Positions 1-6,800 of a DNA stretch of 10,548 nt are shown in pieces. A program made the translations under genes and the position numbers. The stretch's first letter is position 1; every line of letters begins with the position of its first letter. The notes beneath the pieces are model-generated. The model was not told where the DNA came from and searched no databases. It was given only the letters and a program-made list of their open reading frames with translations. Origin of the DNA: an uncultured Selenomonadales bacterium (GTDB taxonomy: Bacteria; Bacillota; Negativicutes; Selenomonadales; Selenomonadaceae); NCBI GenBank assembly GCA_946543495.1, contig CAMNLS010000027.1, forward strand, positions 1-10,548. Direction: 5' to 3'.

Positions 1-474
1 GACGGATACGAATACATTCAACTTTATGGGCTAGTGAAAATGCGCCGCGCTTTTAAATGGGTACGCCGCGACTATGTGACGTATCACGAGAGCTTGACAA
101 AGTGGAAAGTTTTTATTCCTGACTCTAATGGCAGTGGTGCGTTGGGTGAAGTGGTTAGTACGCCGCTTGTCGGCTCGCCGCTTGTCGGCAGCACCCAGAC
201 CTTTATCAGCGTCGGAGCGTTCGATACGCGGGCGGAGGCGGACTCCTGCATAGCCTACATAAGGAGCAAGTTTTGCCGCGTCATGTTGGGCATTCTCAAG
301 GTTACGCAACACAATCCGCCGCAAACGTGGGCAAAGGTTCCAATGCAAGACTTCAACCCGGCGACGAGCGACATCGATTGGAGTGGAGACGTTGACGCGC
401 AACTTTATCGCAAATACGGTTTGGACGACGCGGAGATTAAATTCATTGAAAGTCACGTTAAGGAGATGAGTTGA
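1..474 (+). CDS. C-terminal part of an Eco57I-like (type IIG) restriction-modification enzyme, 5' end outside the window
   Basis: The reading frame is open from base 1 to the TGA at 472-474, so the gene begins before the window; the GTG at 34 is only an internal codon. The 157 visible residues resemble the C-terminal tail of Eco57I-type restriction-methylase proteins: a KVFIPDSNGSGALGE stretch, STPLVGSPLVGSTQTFISVGAFDT, then MLGILKVTQHNPPQTWAKVPMQDF and a closing SDIDWS...QLYRKYGL segment. In this family one polypeptide carries methyltransferase and endonuclease activity, and this tail belongs to the specificity/C-terminal part; the catalytic motifs would lie upstream and cannot be seen. The stop codon directly abuts the ATG of the nucleotidyltransferase gene, suggesting co-transcription with the MNT/HEPN pair. 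Family recognition is from memory of the motif pattern; full-length integrity is unknown. Confidence 0.72.
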   Translation, partial: DGYEYIQLYGLVKMRRAFKWVRRDYVTYHESLTKWKVFIPDSNGSGALGEVVSTPLVGSPLVGSTQTFISVGAFDTRAEADSCIAYIRSKFCRVMLGILKVTQHNPPQTWAKVPMQDFNPATSDIDWSGDVDAQLYRKYGLDDAEIKFIESHVKEMS

Positions 475-813
475 ATGAATGCAATGCCGCACATGGAGGA
501 AATTTGCCGTCGGGTTGTGGCGGCTTATCGCAAGGCATACGGCGATGACATTGAGGCTATTTATCTTTACGGCTCATATGCACGCGGCGATTACGACAAG
601 GATTCGGATATAGACTTCGCGGCGATAGTCAAGGGCGAGCCTTCCCATGTAAGTAAAAAACGCGAGCAAGTTTGGGACGATACAGTAAGAATGGATTTAG
701 AGCTTGATGTTGTATCTTCGCCGATGGTTATCAGTTCAAAGATTTTTAATGAATACAAGGACGAGGCGGGTTACTACGGAAATATTTTCAAGGAGGGCAA
801 ACGCCTTGACTGA
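475..813 (+). CDS. Minimal nucleotidyltransferase (MNT), antitoxin-like partner of HEPN protein
   Basis: This 112-residue protein has the nucleotidyltransferase signature GSYARGDYDKDSDID: G33-S34, ten residues, then D45-x-D47. A third acidic candidate is D78 in LELDVV. These are the metal-binding residues of the DNA polymerase beta-like fold; the short length and single domain are typical of MNT proteins paired with HEPN proteins. In studied MNT/HEPN pairs the MNT protein neutralises the HEPN partner by adding nucleotides to it; that role is inferred here from the pairing. The start is ATG 475, directly after the preceding stop, with AAGGAG at 460-465 and a 9-nt spacer. It overlaps the next gene by 8 nt, so translational coupling is likely. 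All key acidic residues are present, so it should be active. Confidence 0.85.
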   Translation: MNAMPHMEEICRRVVAAYRKAYGDDIEAIYLYGSYARGDYDKDSDIDFAAIVKGEPSHVSKKREQVWDDTVRMDLELDVVSSPMVISSKIFNEYKDEAGYYGNIFKEGKRLD

Positions 814-1198
814 CTTGACGAAATACAGATTGGAAACCGCCGCCGAGCGAGTGGAAGTCGCCGCAAAAATGATTGAGAGCGGGCATTTCCGGATTTCAAT
901 CACGAATTCTTATTATGCAATGTTTAATGCCGTTCGTGCGCTTTTGGCAGAAGTACCTATCGATTTCAAAAAGCATTCGGCGATTATCAGCTACTTTCGT
1001 CGCGAATACGTCAAAACAGGTTTGTTCGACGTAAAACTTTCTGATTATATCGGCAAGGCATTCACGGCGCGACAATACAGCGATTATGGCGATTTTGTTT
1101 TTGCGTCGCGTGAAGAGGCAGAGGAACAATATCAACACGCGGTCGAGTTCGTCGAGGCGGTCAAAAATTATTTGGAGGCGGCAGATGATAATAGCTGA
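806..1198 (+). CDS. HEPN domain protein (toxin-like partner of MNT)
   Basis: This 130-residue all-helical protein matches the HEPN family of the COG1895 type: SYYAMFNAVRALL at residues 35-47, KKHSAIISYF at 55-64, a KTGLFD turn at 70-75, and an RQYSDYGDF segment at 89-97 followed by an acidic helix. I place the start at TTG 806: AAGGAGG lies at 790-796 with a 9-nt spacer, and upstream codons in this frame lie inside the MNT gene and are not HEPN-like. The gene overlaps MNT by 8 nt and PriA by 14 nt. HEPN proteins are often RNases using an R-x4-6-H motif. At the place where relatives read R-x6-H around the YYA helix, this protein has N34 and N41, so RNase activity is uncertain. It could be a degenerate toxin or use another chemistry. 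Confidence 0.8.
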   Translation: MTDLTKYRLETAAERVEVAAKMIESGHFRISITNSYYAMFNAVRALLAEVPIDFKKHSAIISYFRREYVKTGLFDVKLSDYIGKAFTARQYSDYGDFVFASREEAEEQYQHAVEFVEAVKNYLEAADDNS

Positions 1199-3380
1199 AG
1201 TGTGCGTGAACGTGACGGCGAACAATATCCAACAAACATTTATATATCGCGTGCCCGAACGGCTGAAATTTATAACGGCGGGGTGGCGCGTGGATATACC
1301 GTTCAAAGAGCGGAAAGTTGACGGATTTGTAATGAGCGTGCGCGAAGTCGACGACGCCACGACGTTTGAATTTGCGCTAAAGGAAATTACGGACGCTATC
1401 GACGATGAAGCGTGGTTTACGCCAATGATGATGAGGGCGGCGCGTTGGCTGTCGGAATTTTATTTATGCCCGCTGTCACAGACGATGGGGCTGTTCATGC
1501 CCGGTCGACGCGGAAAGAAAATATCGGCGTTGTTCGAGCGGGTCTTGAAACTGGTCAAAGCCTTCGACGCAAAAGATTTCCCACGAGCCGTCGCGCAGTT
1601 GAGGTTGCTGAAACTTTTAACGGAACGCGGCGAGCTTCGGACGTTTGAGCTTGACGAGCATAAAATATCATCGGCGGCAGTCAAGGCGTTAATAGCGGCG
1701 GGCTACGTCGTGGAGGAACAGCGGCGAGTTTTGCGCGACAGCTATTCAAAGCTAAGGACGATACCGCGCAGATTCGAGTTGACGGCTGAACAGAATTTAG
1801 CGATTGAGACGGTCGAAGAGTCATTGACGGCGCGGGAGTTTCAAGGGTTCCTGCTTTACGGCGTGACGGGTTCGGGCAAGACGCAAGTTTATATCGAGCT
1901 TGCGCGGATAACACGTCGATTAGGGCGGCGCGTGATAATCTTGGTGCCGGAGATAGCGTTGACGAATCAAGCGGTCGCGAACTTCAGAGCGCATTTTTCG
2001 GACGTGGCAGTCATACACAGTCGGCTTAGCATAGCCGAGCGCAGTGATGCCTTCCACAGAATACGCGACGGAAAAGTCGGCATTGTAATCGGAGCACGGT
2101 CGGCACTGTTCACGCCGATTGACAACGTGGGCTTAATCGTCATCGACGAGGAGCAAGACAATTCTTATAAGCAGGAAAATGCGCCGCGTTATCATGCCCG
2201 CACAATCGCAGAGGCGTTCGCGAGGTTTCACGGGGCGTCAATAGTATTCGGTTCCGCGACGCCAAGCCTAGAAACTTTTTATCGTGCGCAATGCGGCGAG
2301 TTCACCTTATTAAGAATGCCGCGACGGGTGTTGGATAATCCGTTGCCGAAAGTCGAGTGCGTGGACATGCGCGGCGAACTAAAAGCGGGCAATCGTTCAG
2401 TGTTGAGTCGGGCGTTGGTTGAGTTGCTTAAGCGAACGTTGGCGGAGAATCAGCAAGCGATATTGCTTTTGAATCGGCGCGGCTGGTCAACGATTGTTAT
2501 GTGTCGAATGTGCGGAGAGGTTGCTAAGTGTCCTGATTGCGGGTTGCCGATGACGTATCACGCGGACGGGAAGTTACTTTGCCACCGTTGCGAGGTCGAA
2601 GCTGAAACGCCCGAAGTCTGTCCGAATTGCGGCAGTCGTCACATAAAATTTTTAGGCACGGGCACTGAGAAATTGGAGCGGGCGTTGAAAGAAGTTTTGC
2701 CTAAGGCTAAAGTTCTTCGCATGGATAGAGATTCGACGAGCGGCAAGTTCGGTCATAGAAAAATCTTGGAGGCGTTCGCGGCTCACGAATACGATATTTT
2801 ATTCGGGACGCAGATGGTAGCCAAAGGGCACGACATCAGCAACGTAACGGCGGTCGGCGTGTTGAATGCGGACGCGGCGTTGAGCTTCTCAAACTTCCGG
2901 GCGGCGGAGAATTGTTTTAGCTTGATAACGCAGGCGGCAGGGCGAGCAGGTCGCGCAGATTTACCGGGCAAAGTCATCGTGCAAGCCTACAACGTCGACG
3001 CGGCGGCGGTTCGATTTGGTTGCGAGCAGGACTACGAAAAATTTTTCGCAAACGAGCTGCCTCAACGCGAAGAAGTTTTCTTCCCGCCGTTCTGTCGATT
3101 AGTCAAGCTACTCATCATGAACACGGACGAGGCTAAGGCTAAGACCTTCGCTAAGGAAATTCGAGCGGCGTTCCGCGCAGAGGTAAGCAATAATCCTTCC
3201 GAGCCTCAAGAAGTCTTCGGACCGATATCGGCGGCAATAGCGAACTTGCGCGGCGTTTATCGATTCGTGTTGCTGATTAAGTCTACGAACTTATCAAGCG
3301 TGCGAAACTTCCTGCGAGCGCATGACTTGCACAGGCGAACCGACGTTATCATTGACATTGACCCGACGACAACAGATTAA
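1185..3380 (+). CDS. priA: Primosomal replication-restart helicase PriA
   Basis: This 731-residue protein is the usual PriA length. PriA is a 3'-to-5' DNA helicase that recognises stalled forks and reloads the replicative helicase. Visible in order are an N-terminal DNA-binding region with FYLCPLSQTMGLFMPG near residue 92, Walker A GVTGSGKT at 226-233, Walker B DEEQ at 321-324 followed by SYKQENAPRYHAR, GSATPS at 356-361, eight zinc-binding cysteines (440, 443, 449, 452, 466, 469, 479, 482), GTQMVAKGHD, QAAGRAGR, and the C-terminal domain ending DIDP. The start is ATG 1185 because GGAGG at 1174-1178 sits 6 nt upstream and MIIAEV matches a PriA N-terminus; a longer frame back to 1086 lies inside the HEPN gene. 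It overlaps HEPN by 14 nt. Most PriA proteins have DEEH where this one reads DEEQ. Confidence 0.96.
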   Translation: MIIAEVCVNVTANNIQQTFIYRVPERLKFITAGWRVDIPFKERKVDGFVMSVREVDDATTFEFALKEITDAIDDEAWFTPMMMRAARWLSEFYLCPLSQTMGLFMPGRRGKKISALFERVLKLVKAFDAKDFPRAVAQLRLLKLLTERGELRTFELDEHKISSAAVKALIAAGYVVEEQRRVLRDSYSKLRTIPRRFELTAEQNLAIETVEESLTAREFQGFLLYGVTGSGKTQVYIELARITRRLGRRVIILVPEIALTNQAVANFRAHFSDVAVIHSRLSIAERSDAFHRIRDGKVGIVIGARSALFTPIDNVGLIVIDEEQDNSYKQENAPRYHARTIAEAFARFHGASIVFGSATPSLETFYRAQCGEFTLLRMPRRVLDNPLPKVECVDMRGELKAGNRSVLSRALVELLKRTLAENQQAILLLNRRGWSTIVMCRMCGEVAKCPDCGLPMTYHADGKLLCHRCEVEAETPEVCPNCGSRHIKFLGTGTEKLERALKEVLPKAKVLRMDRDSTSGKFGHRKILEAFAAHEYDILFGTQMVAKGHDISNVTAVGVLNADAALSFSNFRAAENCFSLITQAAGRAGRADLPGKVIVQAYNVDAAAVRFGCEQDYEKFFANELPQREEVFFPPFCRLVKLLIMNTDEAKAKTFAKEIRAAFRAEVSNNPSEPQEVFGPISAAIANLRGVYRFVLLIKSTNLSSVRNFLRAHDLHRRTDVIIDIDPTTTD

Positions 3381-3382
3381 AC

Positions 3383-3411
3383 TTGACCGACGCAAGATGA
3401 TAACTTAAAAT
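3383..3411 (+). promoter_or_regulatory. Sigma70-type promoter for the phytase/transglutaminase/PTS operon
   Basis: TTGACC at 3383-3388 and TAAAAT at 3406-3411 are separated by exactly 17 bp, three bases after the priA stop codon. Transcription would start near 3418, giving a roughly 28-nt leader before the phytase ATG. No terminator was seen between priA and this promoter, so read-through from priA is also possible. Confidence 0.6.
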
Positions 3412-3445
3412 ACGCTGAAAAAACTTTGGGGAGTGATTCAGCTTT

Positions 3446-4375
3446 ATGAGGAGAATTTTTATCGGCGTGCTGATTCTTTTGATGAGCGCGTCGATTTTTT
3501 CTGCGGCGAGTGCAAAGAAAGTTGAGGGCACGTGGCGACTTGACGGGAACACTTCCGCCGCGCCAAGAAATTTTCGATTGGTGACGGACGATTGGCAGAT
3601 TGAATTTCGCGGGAAGGAGCCAACACGTCAAGGCTTAGATAAGCTTCACGCTTCGGCGAGTGGGCAACCTTCCGAACGTTCATTGGCTGTGATTAAGGAC
3701 AAGATTTTATCGGCTGAGTGCAACGCAAAGATTTTCATTGTGGACTTGCGGCAAGAGTCTCACGGCTTCGCGAATTCCTTGCCGGTCAGTTGGTATCAGC
3801 CGAAAAACACCGCCAACGCCGGCAAGAGTTCATCTGAAGTCGAGTTGGACGAGATTGACCGCCTTCAAGATTTGCGCGGCATTGAAACGACCTTCGAGCC
3901 TTTGGGCAACGCCGATAAAAATTTATTCAAGCCGATAACGATATTTTCCCGCGTCGTCGGGACGGAGCGCGAGCTTTGCGAAAAAGTCGGCGTCGAGTAT
4001 AAACGCTTCGCTGCCGCTGATATGCAATTCCCTGCGCCAGAGGTCGTCGACGAGTTTATAATCTTTGTAGCCAACCTTCCCGACAATGCGTGGCTACACT
4101 TCCATTGCCAAGCCGGGCACGGGCGCACGACGACCTTCCTTGTAATGTATGACATCATGCGGAATTATGACGTGTCGTTGGAGGACATTTGCAAGCGTCA
4201 ATATCTCTTGGGCGGCTCAAATCTCTTGCTTGAGCCTGAAGGCGATGATTGGTATTCAAAGATGGCTCGCGACCGCGCAAAGAAAATTCGGTTGTTCTAT
4301 GAGTTCGTGCAAGGCACAAGGGCAGAGCAAATCGGTTTGCCGTGGAGCGAATGGATTGAGGTTATTAATCAATGA
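3446..4375 (+). CDS. Secreted PTP-like phytase (myo-inositol phosphate phosphatase, cysteine phytase)
   Basis: The 309-residue protein begins with a signal peptide (MRRIF, hydrophobic core, cleavage likely after residues 21-23, SAASA). The cysteine-phosphatase P-loop HCQAGHGRTT lies at 220-229, with C221 as nucleophile and R227 binding phosphate; D192 in AADMQFPAPE is in the right place for the general acid. NFRL at 42-45 and the PWSEW ending near 299 match the Selenomonas ruminantium-type PTP-like phytases, which release phosphate stepwise from inositol phosphates outside the cytoplasm. The P-loop differs from the HCEAGVGR form I recall for the S. ruminantium enzyme (E to Q, V to H), so substrate preference may differ; a protein or other phosphate ester substrate is possible. 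ATG 3446 follows GGGGAG at 3428-3433 with a long 12-nt spacer. Its ATGA overlap with the next gene suggests coupled translation. Confidence 0.88.
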   Translation: MRRIFIGVLILLMSASIFSAASAKKVEGTWRLDGNTSAAPRNFRLVTDDWQIEFRGKEPTRQGLDKLHASASGQPSERSLAVIKDKILSAECNAKIFIVDLRQESHGFANSLPVSWYQPKNTANAGKSSSEVELDEIDRLQDLRGIETTFEPLGNADKNLFKPITIFSRVVGTERELCEKVGVEYKRFAAADMQFPAPEVVDEFIIFVANLPDNAWLHFHCQAGHGRTTTFLVMYDIMRNYDVSLEDICKRQYLLGGSNLLLEPEGDDWYSKMARDRAKKIRLFYEFVQGTRAEQIGLPWSEWIEVINQ

Positions 4376-4965
4376 AAAAGTTTTTATTGACCTGCGCGGC
4401 GTTGATGATTCTGTTGACAGGTTCGGCGAAGGCGGCGGACGCGGAATATCTATTGAACAACGCTGAACTTTATCCGACGTGGACGGGCGAAGATTACTGC
4501 GACGAGATTGTTTGGCAGACGCTCAATCAGATAACCTACGACGGTATGACGACTTACGAAAAAGTTCGGGCGTGCTATGATTATCTTGTCTATAACTGTA
4601 GCTACGGCGATAACGTCTTGCGGCTTGACTTCCCCGAAGATAACGGCACTGCCCGCGCTTATGGAATGTTAGTTGGGCACGTCGGAGCTTGCGACGATTA
4701 TTCTTGTGCGTTCGCCGCGCTGATAAGGGCTATTGGCTTGAACTGCTACACTGTCTATGGGCAGACGGCTCGCGCTGACGGCGGTTACACGGGGCACATC
4801 TGGTGCGTCATTGTAATTGACGGCGTTGAATACGTCTTCGACCCGCAGATTGATGACAACATCGGCGCGGGCGTTTACTATCGCTTCTGCGTGACTCACG
4901 ACGAGACGCCCGGCTCTTATTATGGTTCAGAGGTGCGCTGGGGTTACTTCGAGCCCTTCTATTGA
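4372..4965 (+). CDS. Exported transglutaminase-like (papain-fold) protein
   Basis: This 197-residue protein has a signal peptide ending near residues 21-23 (KAADA). The remainder is a compact transglutaminase-like domain: YEKVRACYDYLVYNCSY at 62-78, the nucleophile region GHVGACDDYSCAF with C107, GHIWCVIVIDG with H142, and VFDPQ with D157, which together form the Cys-His-Asp triad. Bacterial proteins of this fold may cross-link or cleave peptide or amide bonds; the substrate cannot be read from sequence. It starts at ATG 4372 within ATGA, overlapping the phytase stop by 4 nt, and the PTS gene follows at once. Six cysteines outside the signal peptide (43, 68, 76, 112, 125, 145, besides C107 and C173) leave room for disulfides. 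An exported enzyme beside a sugar or MurNAc-type permease suggests work at the cell envelope, but this is inference. Confidence 0.8.
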   Translation: MKKFLLTCAALMILLTGSAKAADAEYLLNNAELYPTWTGEDYCDEIVWQTLNQITYDGMTTYEKVRACYDYLVYNCSYGDNVLRLDFPEDNGTARAYGMLVGHVGACDDYSCAFAALIRAIGLNCYTVYGQTARADGGYTGHIWCVIVIDGVEYVFDPQIDDNIGAGVYYRFCVTHDETPGSYYGSEVRWGYFEPFY

Positions 4966-4980
4966 TTGGAGAGGATTAAA

Positions 4981-6351
4981 ATTAACACGGACGATCTTGC
5001 AAAAAATATTTTGAATACGGTAGGCGGCACGGGCAATGTCCTTTACTCAAACGTAATTCAGGCGACGAACTGCATGACGCGCTTACGACTGCGCCTAATC
5101 GAAAAGAACGAATTCATGATTGAGGCGTTGAAGAAAATCGACGGAGTACTTGGCGTCAACGAGGACGGCGACGAAGTTCAAGTTATACTCGGCGTGGGCA
5201 GAGCGACAAACGTCACCAACGCGGTCAATAAAATTTTAGACGCGACGAATACTGTTAAGGTCGGCGAAGTAAAAATCGGCGACGCTAAGTCTCTGCACGA
5301 TAAAATTCGCGCTAAGAACGCCACGCCCGTTAAGCTGTTCTTCAAAAAGATTTCGAGTATCTTTACGCCACTGATACCAGGCTTTATCGCGTGCGGTTTG
5401 ATAACGGGCATTGTCAGTTGCATAGTAAAAATTTCTCCTGCGCTCGCCGAAACGGAAGGCATTAAGCTGGCAATGATTGCGGGCAACGCGGTCTTCTGGG
5501 GCATGAACTTATTCATCGGAATAAACGCGTCAAAAGTTTTTGGCGGCACTCCGATTATCGGCGGTGTGCTTGCGGCGTTGATGACTCATCCCGGACTTGC
5601 CGAAGTAAATATTTTTGGCGATGCCTTCGTTCCCGGCAGAGGCGGAGTTATCTCGGTGATAATCGTTGCGGCGTTTGCATCATGGCTTGAAGATAAATTG
5701 CATAAGCTTATCCCCGAAATGTTTGACTTGTTCTTAACGCCGCTCGTGACAGTGTTAATCGCGGGCATGGCGGCAGTCCTACTGTTGCAACCGATAGGCG
5801 GCGCGTTATCCGATGCAATAGGCACTGCGGCAACGACGGCAATTCATTCAGGCGGCGCAATAGTCGGATTCATCTTGGCGGGCGTATGGTTGCCGCTCGT
5901 CATGCTGGGGATTCATCAGGCAATGACGCCTATACACGTTGACTTAATCAGCCAATTCGGCGTGACGATTCTTTTGCCGATATTGGCAATGGCGGGAGCG
6001 GGGCAAGTCGGCGCGTCGATTGCGGTCTACTTCAAGACGAAGAACAAGTTCCTAAAGAAGACGATAGCTTCAGCGTTACCGGTCGGCATGATGGGCGTCG
6101 GCGAGCCTTTGATTTACGGCGTAACGTTCCCGCTGTTCAAACCGTTTATCGGGGCGTGCATAGGCGGCGCGTTCGGCGGGGCAGTCATAGCGACATTTAC
6201 AGTTGGTGCGGCGACGCTTGGCATTTCGGGCTTACCGCTTGCCGCCACGACGAATAATATTCCCGTCTACTTTGCGGGGTTGCTTACGGCTTATATCGTC
6301 GGCTTTATCGCCACGTGGCTTATCGGCTTCGACGACCCTCAAGAAGTTTGA
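4981..6351 (+). CDS. PTS EIIBC permease of the MurNAc/sucrose branch, probable ATT start
   Basis: This polytopic membrane protein of about 456 residues imports and phosphorylates a sugar using PEP-derived phosphate. The N-terminal IIB domain has the phosphocysteine in ATNCMTRLRL (C31 from this start). The IIC domain begins near SSIFTPLIPGFIACGL and contains GIHQAMTPIH, AMAGAGQVGASIA and GVGEPLIYGVTFPLFKPF, features I associate with MurP-like N-acetylmuramic acid permeases; sucrose or another Glc-family substrate is possible. There is no IIA domain, as in MurP, which borrows the glucose EIIA. The annotated-style start TTG 4966 abuts the previous stop and has no Shine-Dalgarno. GGAGAGG at 4968-4974 instead points with a 6-nt spacer to ATT 4981, giving INTDDLAKNIL, which matches where EIIB domains normally begin. 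No in-frame ATG exists before the catalytic cysteine. Family confidence is high, start moderate, substrate low. Confidence 0.85.
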   Translation: MNTDDLAKNILNTVGGTGNVLYSNVIQATNCMTRLRLRLIEKNEFMIEALKKIDGVLGVNEDGDEVQVILGVGRATNVTNAVNKILDATNTVKVGEVKIGDAKSLHDKIRAKNATPVKLFFKKISSIFTPLIPGFIACGLITGIVSCIVKISPALAETEGIKLAMIAGNAVFWGMNLFIGINASKVFGGTPIIGGVLAALMTHPGLAEVNIFGDAFVPGRGGVISVIIVAAFASWLEDKLHKLIPEMFDLFLTPLVTVLIAGMAAVLLLQPIGGALSDAIGTAATTAIHSGGAIVGFILAGVWLPLVMLGIHQAMTPIHVDLISQFGVTILLPILAMAGAGQVGASIAVYFKTKNKFLKKTIASALPVGMMGVGEPLIYGVTFPLFKPFIGACIGGAFGGAVIATFTVGAATLGISGLPLAATTNNIPVYFAGLLTAYIVGFIATWLIGFDDPQEV

Positions 6352-6355
6352 CAAT

Positions 6356-6404
6356 AAAAAAACTCCGGCTTGACGGTTGCTTCTTGTCAAGTCGGAGTCT
6401 TTTT
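6356..6404. terminator. Bidirectional intrinsic terminator between the PTS gene and dhaM
   Basis: A 13-bp stem (ACTCCGGCTTGAC at 6362-6374 with GTCAAGTCGGAGT at 6386-6398, one G-T pair) encloses an 11-nt loop. It has a run of A on the left (6356-6362) and of T on the right (6400-6404), so it can stop transcription from both the + strand PTS operon and the - strand dha operon. Confidence 0.9.
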
Positions 6405-6410
6405 GTTGCA

Positions 6411-6797
6411 TCAATCCGAAAGTTTCTTCGTAGCGCGTGCCCTTTCGACAAAATCTTTGAGGTCTTCCAAGTTGCGTCCGTTCTTTGATTCAACAGCCGC
6501 AAGAATAGCTCCTTCGACCAAAGGGCAATCGAGCATGACGATATTTTCGCGCTCCATGTCCTCCAACACTATTTCGATAGTCATAATTGAACCGCCCATA
6601 TCGGCAATCATAACTACGCCTTCTTCGGAGTAAACTGATTCGATTGCGTCATGAATCCTGTCGTAGCTGGTGCCGAGTGTGCCGTCCTCCAAGCCGCCTG
6701 CCGCGACGATTGGAACATTTTCCGCCATTACTTTTGCGATGTCGACGACACCTTCAGCAAGTTTTTGACTGTGCGAAACAACAACAATGCCGACCAT
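6411..6797 (-). CDS. dhaM: DhaM, PTS-dependent dihydroxyacetone kinase phosphotransferase subunit
   Basis: This 128-residue protein has the EIIA-mannose-type fold. It receives a phosphoryl group from HPr and passes it to ADP bound on DhaL. The phosphorylated histidine is H9 in VVVSHSQKLAEG; GTLGTSYDRI and MIADMGGSIMTIE follow, as in DhaM. It is the short, single-domain form, without the HPr and EI domains fused in E. coli DhaM, so HPr and EI must come from elsewhere. The start is ATG at 6795-6797 with AAAGGAGG (complement of 6806-6813) 8 nt upstream, inside the end of dhaL; only 3 nt separate the genes. It is the last gene of dhaKLM and ends just before the bidirectional terminator. Confidence 0.93.
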   Translation of the reverse strand: MVGIVVVSHSQKLAEGVVDIAKVMAENVPIVAAGGLEDGTLGTSYDRIHDAIESVYSEEGVVMIADMGGSIMTIEIVLEDMERENIVMLDCPLVEGAILAAVESKNGRNLEDLKDFVERARATKKLSD

Positions 6798-6800
6798 AAA

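Noticed and set aside
163..189. Near-perfect tandem repeat CCGCTTGTCGGC, 3 nt apart, in the restriction gene
   Set aside because: It encodes PLVGSPLVGS, and I recall a similar doubled motif as a normal part of this family, so it is not a recent slippage event.
31..492. 153-codon minus-strand frame opposite the restriction gene
   Set aside because: It is a shadow of the clearly coding plus-strand frames, with no recognisable domain.
1086..1184. Upstream extension of priA and, similarly, of the HEPN gene (from 704)
   Set aside because: These stretches lie within the preceding genes in another frame and lack a ribosome site; better-placed starts exist at 1185 and 806.
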